The notes beneath the pieces are model-generated. The model was not told the origin of the DNA. It saw nothing but the letters and a program-made list of their open reading frames with translations, and made no database searches. The position numbers and the translations under genes were made by a program. This document shows, one piece after another, positions 1 through 5,061 of a DNA stretch of 7,162 bases (positions are counted from its first letter, which is position 1; each line of letters opens with the position of its first letter). This DNA comes from Anaerolineales bacterium (lineage in GTDB: Bacteria > Chloroflexota > Anaerolineae > Epilineales > JAANWY01): positions 1 through 7,162 of the forward strand of contig JAANWY010000322.1 of NCBI GenBank assembly GCA_018263655.1, read 5' to 3'.

Positions 1-8
1 ACTGCGAG

Positions 9-46
9 GGCAGTGGCCGGGCAGTGGCCGGCCACTGCCTGAGTAG
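9..46. repeat. Palindromic repeat with CCTGAGTAG core half
   Basis: GGCAGTGGCC occurs twice as a direct repeat (9-18 and 20-29), and the second copy is followed at once by its reverse complement GGCCACTGCC (30-39). Positions 20-39 therefore form a perfect 20-bp palindrome without a loop. The end of the palindrome overlaps CCTGAGTAG (38-46), the half-motif that recurs in the other intergenic palindromes of this window. The heptamer AGTGGCC, on either strand, occurs five times within the first 105 bases, which links this palindrome to the hairpin at 69-105. The element may continue to the left of the window. Confidence 0.7.
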
Positions 47-68
47 TTACAAAGACTGAAGACGACAG

Positions 69-105
69 AAGTGGCCCAGCGGAGCGATTCGGCGCTGGGC
101 CACTT
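69..105 (-). terminator. Strong hairpin, possible terminator
   Basis: A perfect 13-bp stem (AAGTGGCCCAGCG at 69-81, CGCTGGGCCACTT at 93-105) encloses an 11-nt loop. It lies downstream of the minus-strand protease gene and the HNH remnant, and would form a stable RNA hairpin on either strand. No clean U-run follows on either strand (minus reads CTGTCGTCTTC), so an intrinsic-terminator role is only a guess. It may equally be part of the palindromic repeat at the window edge, because both share AGTGGCC. Confidence 0.4.
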
Positions 106-141
106 GTGATTTCGCGACTAACTGGACGGAGCCTCTGGGAC

Positions 142-354
142 TTACAGGCCGAACGGCATCTGAATGCCGGTTTGGGCCACCCAGAAAAGTATGAGACATC
201 CGCCAATGTGCTCAACCGAGAACGGATCGGGGGAGAAGCGCAATCGGCTGTAGCAGTACTCGCAACAATAGTCCGCCCGTTCAGCAACTGCCTGACGCCA
301 GGCACTGAAAGCCGCTGTCGGTATCGGGTTGTGCCGCAGGTGATTGGGTTCACA
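142..354 (-). pseudogene. HNH endonuclease remnant (N-terminal part only)
   Basis: Directly after the stop codon of the protease gene, and in the same frame, 70 sense codons run to a TAA at 142-144. Codons 22-50 read like the start of a small HNH nuclease: AVAERADYCCEYC, then FSPDPFSVEHI. This gives the first zinc-binding CxxC pair (C31 and C34) and the His that opens the metal-finger motif (H49, codon at 208-210). From memory, this spacing and wording are typical of stand-alone bacterial HNH proteins, where VEHI is followed by a proline- and glycine-rich turn, an Asn motif and a second CxxC. Here the homology stops at VEHI and an unrelated 20-residue tail follows, so the catalytic domain is incomplete. 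No ATG, GTG or TTG precedes the homologous part in frame. I read it as a decayed gene with both ends lost. The rest of 106-354 shows no other coding signal I trust; a small hairpin (CGGCAT/ATGCCG) sits at 154-169. Confidence 0.6.
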
Positions 355-2109
355 TCAATCGGCCGCCGGCAACCCCCGCAAGAAATCAATGGCTTGCTGG
401 GCCGTCGCGATCTCCACCACCTGGATGCGGCCGGCCACGCGGTGCGCGTCTGCGTAGTTCTCCGGCGGCGCCAGAAAATACTCCGCCCCCGCGCGTTCCG
501 CGCCCGCAACCTTCTGCTCGACTCCCCCAATCGGACCGACTGCGCCGTCGCGGCTGATAGTGCCGGTTCCCGCAATTCTTCGACCGCCGGTTAGATCTTC
601 CGGCATCACCAAATTGTAAATCGTTAGCGTGAACATCAGGCCGGCCGACGGTCCACCGGAGATTTTCTGTGGCTCGATTTCTACGGGAAACGGGAGATCG
701 ACGTCGGCCGGCACCATATCGAACGCGATCCCCAACCGAGGGGGCCCGCCCGGCGCTGAAGGTTCCATCAGCGGCACCGTGACGCGCAGCGGCTCTTCGT
801 TCCGCTGTATCAGCAACTGGACGGAGGCGCCGGGTTCCTGGGCCTGGATCAGACTGACCAACGCGTCTGCGGTAGGGATGGGCTGACCGTTCACTTCCAG
901 GATCCAGTCTCCGGGCCGGAGAACGTCGTGAGCCGGACTCTCAGCTACCGCAGATACGACCTGGGCCGCCTCTACGAGTTGGGCGTCGTAGCCGGCAAGC
1001 TGAAGCGCCACCACGCGAGCGATGGCCCCACTTTCCTTCAACATGCGGTTGCCCCGTTCGGCCAATTCCTGTGGCGTCGTGTCGGGTGGAACGATGCGCT
1101 CCGGTGGGACGATTCTGACCGTTGGACTCAATTGTCCGTACACCCACTGGCCGGCCGTAATTGGCGTCTGCGGGATCACGGTGGTCAGGATGAAGGTGCC
1201 GGCGGGCTGGTGGCGATAGTCGAGCGGCACCTCGATCATCGGCTCCACGGACAGCGCGACGCCAGGTGCTTCCAGGCCATTGGTGGTGGGTATCAGGGCG
1301 AACGTAATGCCCAGCAGGACGAGAATGAGCATCCCCGCCATCGCCCCGCGCGCAACGTATGCTAGCTTCGGCAGAGATCGAGGCGGCGTGGGCCTGTCCC
1401 ACTCCCAGGTCGGCCGGCGCCGCAGCGTCAATAGGAGGACGACGGCGGCTAAGATCGTGCCCAGGCCCGTCTCTTTTTCGTAGCGGGTGCAATGCGCGAT
1501 GAGGATGACGCCCCAGACCGCTAGCCCGAATGCTAACCAGCGTCCCAGTAGGCCGCCGAGGTCGGTTGCCCGGGCTGGTCGCGCCAACAACCCCCACACG
1601 ATTGCACGCACGAGCCGGCCGCCATCCAGCGGAAAGCCAGGCGCCAAGTTGACCAGCGCGAGTCCGGCATTGACACCCGCTAGAAAAAGAGTGCTGATGT
1701 TGACGTAAGGGTGCCACTGGAGATCCCAGATCAGGTAGGCGACGCCGGCGATTAGGATGTTGGCGAGCGGGCCAGCCAGGGCAATGGCGCCCTCTTGCCA
1801 CGGGGTGGCGGCCGCCGGCCAGACCTGCGCCGCATCGCCAAAGACGTACACGGGAATGCGCCTGGGGCGTTCGTCGCCCAGGGCGCGCGCTGCCCATCGG
1901 TGCCCCAGCGCATGCGCGAGGAGGGAACCCACGAACAGCACCGTGAGCGCCGCCGCCACGCTCCAGGTCTCGGTCTGGTTGAAGGAGGGAGCCATGATGC
2001 GTACGTACAGCGCCGCGATGGCCCACACGATCGCCGGCGTCGCCAGGAGCCAACTCGCGCCCAATGTGATGGATGAAGTTTCTAGTCGGATGGAGATGTG
2101 GTGTCTCAT
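355..2109 (-). CDS. Membrane protein: M50 site-2-protease-like core fused to PDZ and Lon-type S16 protease
   Basis: 584 residues. Residues 1-230 are a hydrophobic site-2-protease core: IRLETS...ASWLL near the N-terminus, the HALGH zinc motif at 66-70, a VFGDAAQ strand, EGAIALAGPLANILIAG, and the third zinc-ligand motif NLAPGFPLDGG (154-164, Asp162). A further membrane helix (about 252-273) leads to an extracytoplasmic-type half resembling Bacillus YlbL: a linker with FILTTV, a PDZ domain (about 373-447), and an S16 Lon protease domain (about 460-584) with GGPSAGL (Ser488) and Lys533. The Ser-Lys spacing of 45 fits this family. The S16 dyad looks active. The M50 motif has Ala67 where the catalytic Glu of HExxH should be, while both His ligands and Asp162 remain, so the metalloprotease half is probably inactive and may serve as membrane anchor or substrate gate. 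Likely role: cleavage or quality control of membrane or exported proteins; substrate unknown. An ATG at 2157 is in frame but lies in simple repeats upstream of the promoter, so I chose 2109. Confidence 0.88.
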   Translation of the reverse strand: MRHHISIRLETSSITLGASWLLATPAIVWAIAALYVRIMAPSFNQTETWSVAAALTVLFVGSLLAHALGHRWAARALGDERPRRIPVYVFGDAAQVWPAAATPWQEGAIALAGPLANILIAGVAYLIWDLQWHPYVNISTLFLAGVNAGLALVNLAPGFPLDGGRLVRAIVWGLLARPARATDLGGLLGRWLAFGLAVWGVILIAHCTRYEKETGLGTILAAVVLLLTLRRRPTWEWDRPTPPRSLPKLAYVARGAMAGMLILVLLGITFALIPTTNGLEAPGVALSVEPMIEVPLDYRHQPAGTFILTTVIPQTPITAGQWVYGQLSPTVRIVPPERIVPPDTTPQELAERGNRMLKESGAIARVVALQLAGYDAQLVEAAQVVSAVAESPAHDVLRPGDWILEVNGQPIPTADALVSLIQAQEPGASVQLLIQRNEEPLRVTVPLMEPSAPGGPPRLGIAFDMVPADVDLPFPVEIEPQKISGGPSAGLMFTLTIYNLVMPEDLTGGRRIAGTGTISRDGAVGPIGGVEQKVAGAERAGAEYFLAPPENYADAHRVAGRIQVVEIATAQQAIDFLRGLPAAD

Positions 2110-2117
2110 ATCAGTCA

Positions 2118-2146
2118 ATTCTAGCAGCGAGACCGTAAAACGTAAA
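2118..2146 (-). promoter_or_regulatory. Probable promoter of the M50-S16 protease gene
   Basis: On the minus strand TAGAAT (2123-2118) lies 8 nt before the chosen ATG. TTTACG (2146-2141), a weak -35, lies 17 bp further upstream. Transcription would begin within a base or two of the ATG, giving an essentially leaderless mRNA; no Shine-Dalgarno sequence is present. The -35 falls inside the 7-bp repeat array. The same layout occurs before tsaD and the AbrB gene, which raises confidence. Confidence 0.5.
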
Positions 2147-2276
2147 GCGTAAAACATAAGACGCAGTGGCGCGTCGTCGTACGTCTGCGTCTTACGTGAA
2201 GTGTGGTGGGCAGGACATCGACTCGGCTTTCAACATTGCACTTACGTTTCACGTTTTACGTTTCACGTTTTACGTT
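2134..2276. repeat. Inverted arrays of a 7-bp repeat (TTTYACG) around a hairpin
   Basis: At 2134-2155 three 7-bp units (CGTAAAA, CGTAAAG, CGTAAAA) run in one orientation. At 2241-2276 about five units (TTTCACG and TTTTACG alternating) run in the other. Units 2134-2155 and 2253-2274 are reverse complements over 22 bp with two mismatches. Between them sits a perfect 10-bp stem (TAAGACGCAG at 2157-2166, CTGCGTCTTA at 2185-2194). The whole could fold into a large cruciform. It lies immediately upstream of the protease gene and supplies its putative -35. No coding content. Confidence 0.75.
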
Positions 2277-2340
2277 GTACCATTAGCCGGTTGGCTGAGA
2301 CGTCGCCAATAGCCTGTCATCTGAACGGATACGTGTAATG

Positions 2341-2511
2341 CCGATTATGCTTAATTCGTTGACCAGCATCCTGAGTAAGCTGTAGCGAAGCGAAAGCTGT
2401 ATCGAAGGGTGCGGGTTTGCCTCGAGGCGTTGCTTGAGCCGCACCCTTCGATACGATCTCCACTTCGTTTCGACCTACTCAGGATGCTAACCGACAATTA
2501 AGCATAATCGG
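2341..2511. repeat. Nested palindromic element A with two inverted core copies
   Basis: Three perfectly matched inverted repeats are nested: outer arms CCGATTATGCTTAATT (2341-2356) and AATTAAGCATAATCGG (2496-2511), middle arms AGCATCCTGAGTA (2365-2377) and TACTCAGGATGCT (2476-2488), and inner arms GTATCGAAGGGTGCGG (2399-2414) and CCGCACCCTTCGATAC (2439-2454). Positions 2365-2414 and the reverse complement of 2439-2488 are thus two 50-bp copies of the core with a diverged middle. GTGTAAT flanks the element on both sides (2333-2339 and 2513-2519), one base away from each arm, which could be a target-site duplication. No protein is encoded. It may be a miniature mobile or REP-type element. Confidence 0.8.
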
Positions 2512-2519
2512 TGTGTAAT

Positions 2520-2584
2520 CAGTTTTGACTATCAAACACGGTAACCTCTACCTGCTCTATTACCGATCTTGATAGTCAAAACTG
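2520..2584. repeat. 16-bp perfect hairpin D in the leader region of the PHP gene
   Basis: CAGTTTTGACTATCAA (2520-2535) and TTGATAGTCAAAACTG (2569-2584) are exact reverse complements. Inside the 33-nt spacer a second stem, CGGTAA (2539-2544) with TTACCG (2560-2565), can form. It starts one base after the flanking repeat of element A and ends 21 nt before the PHP start codon, outside the ribosome binding site. It lacks the CTGAGTAG/ATCGAAG core of the other palindromes. It may be a dyad operator, an RNA structure in the 5' leader, or an old mobile-element remnant. I see no convincing -10 for the PHP gene here. Confidence 0.7.
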
Positions 2585-2594
2585 ACGACTACGT

Positions 2595-2600
2595 GAGGGA
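2595..2600 (+). promoter_or_regulatory. Ribosome binding site of the PHP gene
   Basis: GAGGGA ends 5 nt before the ATG at 2606 (7 nt if only GAGG is counted). It fixes the start codon and contrasts with the tsaD and protease genes, which lack such a site. Confidence 0.7.
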
Positions 2601-2605
2601 ACCAC

Positions 2606-3511
2606 ATGGACTATGCTGATTTACACGCACACACCACTGTTTCCGATGGAACATTCACGCCGCGCGAGCTGGTTCAACTGGCTGCCGAGAAGGGACTTGC
2701 GGCGGTGGGTATCACCGATCACGACACTACTGGCGGGATCGAGGAAGCCCAGGCGGCCGGCGGCGAACTCGGTGTCTGGGTCGTCCCGGGCATTGAGCTC
2801 AACACCGACACTCTGGACGGCCACGTCGACGTCCTGGGGTATTTTATTGATATAAGGCATGAGGTCTTTCAAGACATGCTGACCAGGATTCGGGATGCGC
2901 GCTATTATCGGGCCAAGAAGATGGTCGAGAAGTTGGAGAACCTCGGCCGGTCCATCAGCTTTGAGCGGGTCTTGGAGCTATCGGTCGAGGGGTCCGTGGG
3001 CCGGCCGCATGTCGCCCAGGCGTTGTTGGAGGCCGGCCACGTCAGCAGCATTGGCGAGGCATTCGACCTGTACATCGGTCGGCATGGGCCGGCCTACGCG
3101 GAACGTTTTCGCCTGTCGCCGCAGGAGGCTTGCGAGCTCGTGCGCCGGGCCGGCGGCGTCCCCAGCCTGGCGCATCCGGTGCCGGCCGACGATCCGTTCG
3201 GCGATCCAGAGAAGCTCGATGGGTTGCTGTCTGCGCTGCGGGATGCCGGCCTGGGGGCCATAGAATGCTACTATCCGGGCTACACCCCGGACGTGAGTGA
3301 ATGGCTGCTCGGCGTCGCGGGTCAATTCGATCTCATCCCGACGGGGGGCAGCGATTTTCACGGCGCAACCAAGCCCGATATCGATCTGGGCATGGTGGGC
3401 GTCCCGCTCGAACATGTGAAGGATCTGCAGGACGCCACCGGCCGCGGCTTCAGCGCTGATATGGGGCATGGTTCAAACCCTTCGGGTGCAGCTTCCGGCT
3501 CGAGGCTGTAG
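2606..3511 (+). CDS. PHP-domain metal-dependent phosphoesterase, TrpH/YciV type
   Basis: 301 residues, soluble, no signal peptide. The PHP motifs appear in the usual order: DLHAHTTVSDG (His7, His9, Asp14), GITDHD (Asp38, His39), GIEL (Glu64), DGHVDVLGY (His73), GRPHVA (His135), SLAHP (His190) and GGSDFHG (Asp250, His252). These cover the three-metal site of the family. Characterised relatives (E. coli YciV/RNase AM) hydrolyse 3',5'-bisphosphorylated nucleosides and short 5'-monophosphorylated RNA ends, so a nucleotide- or RNA-recycling role is likely; this is inferred from family. The insert at about 84-175 matches the helical domain of this subgroup. The last 22 residues (Gly281 onward, rich in Gly and Ser) do not resemble the family and may be an extension gained when the intergenic repeat region changed. 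The gene stands alone, with palindromes on both sides. Confidence 0.88.
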   Translation: MDYADLHAHTTVSDGTFTPRELVQLAAEKGLAAVGITDHDTTGGIEEAQAAGGELGVWVVPGIELNTDTLDGHVDVLGYFIDIRHEVFQDMLTRIRDARYYRAKKMVEKLENLGRSISFERVLELSVEGSVGRPHVAQALLEAGHVSSIGEAFDLYIGRHGPAYAERFRLSPQEACELVRRAGGVPSLAHPVPADDPFGDPEKLDGLLSALRDAGLGAIECYYPGYTPDVSEWLLGVAGQFDLIPTGGSDFHGATKPDIDLGMVGVPLEHVKDLQDATGRGFSADMGHGSNPSGAASGSRL

Positions 3512-3592
3512 CGCTCGTCCATCGGCACGGAAATAGGCCCAGGATTTGCCGGTGCTGGAGATCTTGCGTAGGCGCACGGTGCCTGAGTCAGG

Positions 3593-3664
3593 AATTCTAA
3601 ATTTGGCGGGCAGCACACTTCGATACGCCCGCTACTCAGCATGCTGCCCGCCAAATTTAGAATT
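3593..3664. repeat. Palindromic element B, 23-bp perfect arms around a reversed core
   Basis: Positions 3593-3615 and 3642-3664 are exact reverse complements over 23 bp (the left arm begins AATTCTAAATTT and ends GCAGCA). The 26-nt loop (3616-3641) read on the minus strand is TGCTGAGTAG, CGGGC, GTATCGAAG plus two bases: a shortened core of the same family as the other elements, in reverse orientation. A 13-bp direct repeat with one mismatch, ACGGYGCCTGAGT, flanks it at 3576-3588 and 3665-3677. The hairpin probably also ends PHP-gene transcripts, although no U-run follows. Positions 3512-3575 between the PHP stop and this element show nothing I recognise. Confidence 0.8.
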
Positions 3665-3686
3665 ACGGCGCCTGAGTAGTCGCGTT

Positions 3687-3715
3687 TTGCCCTGAATGGC
3701 CCAGCATGGTAAAAT
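3687..3715 (+). promoter_or_regulatory. Probable promoter of tsaD
   Basis: TTGCCC (3687-3692) and TAAAAT (3710-3715) are separated by exactly 17 bp. TAAAAT ends 8 nt before the tsaD ATG, so transcription would start at about 3722, at or next to the start codon. No Shine-Dalgarno sequence lies before the ATG, which is consistent with a leaderless mRNA. The promoter lies just to the right of element B. Confidence 0.6.
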
Positions 3716-3723
3716 TCTAACCG

Positions 3724-4863
3724 ATGAACTCGCACACAGAAACCTTGATCCTCGGTATCGAAACCTCGTGCGACGAGACGGCGGCTGCCGTCGTTGCCGA
3801 TGGCCGGCGTATCCTGTCGAACGTGGTGGCGTCACAGGAGCACATCCATGCTGCCTATGGCGGCGTGTTCCCCGAAATGGCCTCGCGGGCCCACATTGAG
3901 ACCATCATCTCCGTCATCGATGAGGCGATGGAGGGCGCCGGCACTGACTGGAGCGAACTCGCCGCTATCGCCGTGACGTACGGCCCTGGACTTGCCGGCT
4001 CGCTGCTGGTGGGCGTGAACACGGCCAAAGGACTGGCGTTGGCGCACGATCTACCGCTTCTCGGGGTGAACCACCTGGCGGGGCACATATACGCCAACTG
4101 GCTGCAGATTGGCGGCCAGTCCGGCACCTTCGAGCCCGAATGGCCCGTCATCGCTCTCATTGTCTCCGGCGGCCACACGGAGCTAGTGTTGGTGCGCGAC
4201 TATGGTGAGCACGAGGTATTGGGGCGTACGCTGGACGATGCGGCCGGCGAAGCGTTCGACAAGGTGGCTCGCATGCTGGGGCTTGGCTATCCAGGCGGGC
4301 CGGAGATTGAGCGTATGGCGGAAAGTGGCCGCGCCACGGCGTTCGACTTCCCCCGGGCCTGGCTGCCCGGCACGTACGACTTTAGCTTCAGCGGTCTGAA
4401 AACGGCCGTGCTGCGTGAAGTCGAGGCCTACGAACCGAAGCCGGCCCAAGAGACCAAGACTGCTCTCGGACCGAGGGTCGTACGCGCATTGCCTGTGGCC
4501 GACATCGCGGCCAGCTTTCAGGAGGCCGTCATCGATGTGTTGGTCGGGAAGACGTTTGAGGCGGCTGAGGAATTTGAGGTATCGCAGGTTCTGGTGTCAG
4601 GCGGCGTGTCGGCGAATCGCCGGCTCCGCGAGCGGATGCGGTCGCACGATCTCGCAGCACACAGCTCTACCGTTGCGAGGTCGGACGAGAGGCGCGGCGA
4701 GGAGCTGGCCGTCCACTTCCCATCGCTGTTTCTGTGTACGGACAATGGAGCGATGATCGCGGCCGCCGGCTATTGGGCCGGATGGCGGCTGGGCCGGCGC
4801 TCGGGTTGGGATCTGGATGTGGTGCCTGGTTTGCGCCTGGACGCATCGCCCGCTGACGGCTGA
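3724..4863 (+). CDS. tsaD: tRNA N6-adenosine threonylcarbamoyltransferase TsaD
   Basis: 379 residues. TsaD transfers the threonylcarbamoyl group made by TsaC/TsaC2 to A37 of ANN-decoding tRNAs, working in the cytoplasm with TsaB and TsaE in bacteria. The family signature is complete: LGIETSCDETAAAVV (10-24), GGVFPEMASRAH (46-57), TYGPGLAGSLLVG (85-97), the metal-binding NHLAGH (His117, His121), SGGHTEL (148-154), GRTLDDAAGEAFDK (167-180), GYPGGPEIE (188-196), FSFSGLKTA (220-228), VSGGVSANRRLRERM (291-305) and CTDNGAMIA (Asp340). It is 30-40 residues longer than usual because of two insertions, about 235-255 and about 310-329 (AAHSSTVARSDERRGEELAV). Both lie between conserved blocks, so I expect surface loops and normal activity. 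The ATG at 3724 places the first motif at the expected distance from the N-terminus. It converges on rsmA. tsaB, tsaE and tsaC are not in this window. Confidence 0.97.
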   Translation: MNSHTETLILGIETSCDETAAAVVADGRRILSNVVASQEHIHAAYGGVFPEMASRAHIETIISVIDEAMEGAGTDWSELAAIAVTYGPGLAGSLLVGVNTAKGLALAHDLPLLGVNHLAGHIYANWLQIGGQSGTFEPEWPVIALIVSGGHTELVLVRDYGEHEVLGRTLDDAAGEAFDKVARMLGLGYPGGPEIERMAESGRATAFDFPRAWLPGTYDFSFSGLKTAVLREVEAYEPKPAQETKTALGPRVVRALPVADIAASFQEAVIDVLVGKTFEAAEEFEVSQVLVSGGVSANRRLRERMRSHDLAAHSSTVARSDERRGEELAVHFPSLFLCTDNGAMIAAAGYWAGWRLGRRSGWDLDVVPGLRLDASPADG

Positions 4864-4873
4864 TTGACAAGAC

Positions 4874-5046
4874 TTACGCGGTTAGCATGTTGAGTAGCCT
4901 CGCAGGAGCGCATCGAAGCGTGTTGACCACTCAAAACGCATCCTGAGTAGGCGAAGCCGTATCGAAGGGTCGTGTTGACCACTCAAAACGCATCCTGAGT
5001 AGGCGAAGCCGTATCGAAGGGTCGTTTTGAGTGGTCAACCGCGTAA
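4874..5046. repeat. Palindromic element C between tsaD and rsmA, rearranged
   Basis: The right arm (5023-5046) has CGTTTTGAGTGGTCAA followed by CCGCGTAA. Its complement on the left is split: TTACGCGGTT at 4874-4883, then a degenerate core copy (AGCATGTTGAGTAG...CATCGAAG, 4884-4918), then TTGACCACTCAAAACG at 4923-4938 and again at 4975-4990. The core GCATCCTGAGTAG, GCGAAGCC, GTATCGAAGGGT follows each of the two latter arms. TGATTGAC occurs on both sides (4861-4868, overlapping the tsaD stop, and 5051-5058), which may be a target-site duplication. Placed between two convergent genes, the hairpins may also stop transcription from both sides. Confidence 0.8.
4919..5022. repeat. Perfect 52-bp tandem duplication inside element C
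   Basis: Positions 4919-4970 and 4971-5022 are identical over 52 bp. Each unit begins CGTGTTGACC, contains one arm sequence and one full core, and ends GAAGGGT. The identity of the two copies suggests a recent duplication. Confidence 0.9.
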
Positions 5047-5061
5047 CCTGTGATTGACTGG

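Noticed and set aside
106..594. Plus-strand open frame of 162 codons at the left
   Set aside because: Its second half is antisense to the S16 domain and its first half is antisense to the HNH remnant; no recognisable motif and no ribosome binding site.
941..2053. Long minus-strand open frame overlapping the protease gene
   Set aside because: It lies in another frame of the same strand, is rich in Arg, Gly, Pro and His, and shows no family motif. It is a GC-driven shadow of the M50-S16 gene.
2110..2157. Upstream ATG at 2157 as start of the protease gene
   Set aside because: The extra 16 residues come from the 7-bp repeat and the promoter hexamers; homology begins after 2109.
2341..2584. Complete insertion sequence
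   Set aside because: Inverted repeats are present but no transposase-like frame lies between them.
3358..3735. Minus-strand open frame across the PHP-tsaD gap
   Set aside because: It runs through the palindrome and both gene ends, has no motif, and would need to read through the element B hairpin.
4919..5022. CRISPR array
   Set aside because: Only two head-to-tail 52-bp units with no variable spacers; the unit is arm plus core of the palindrome.
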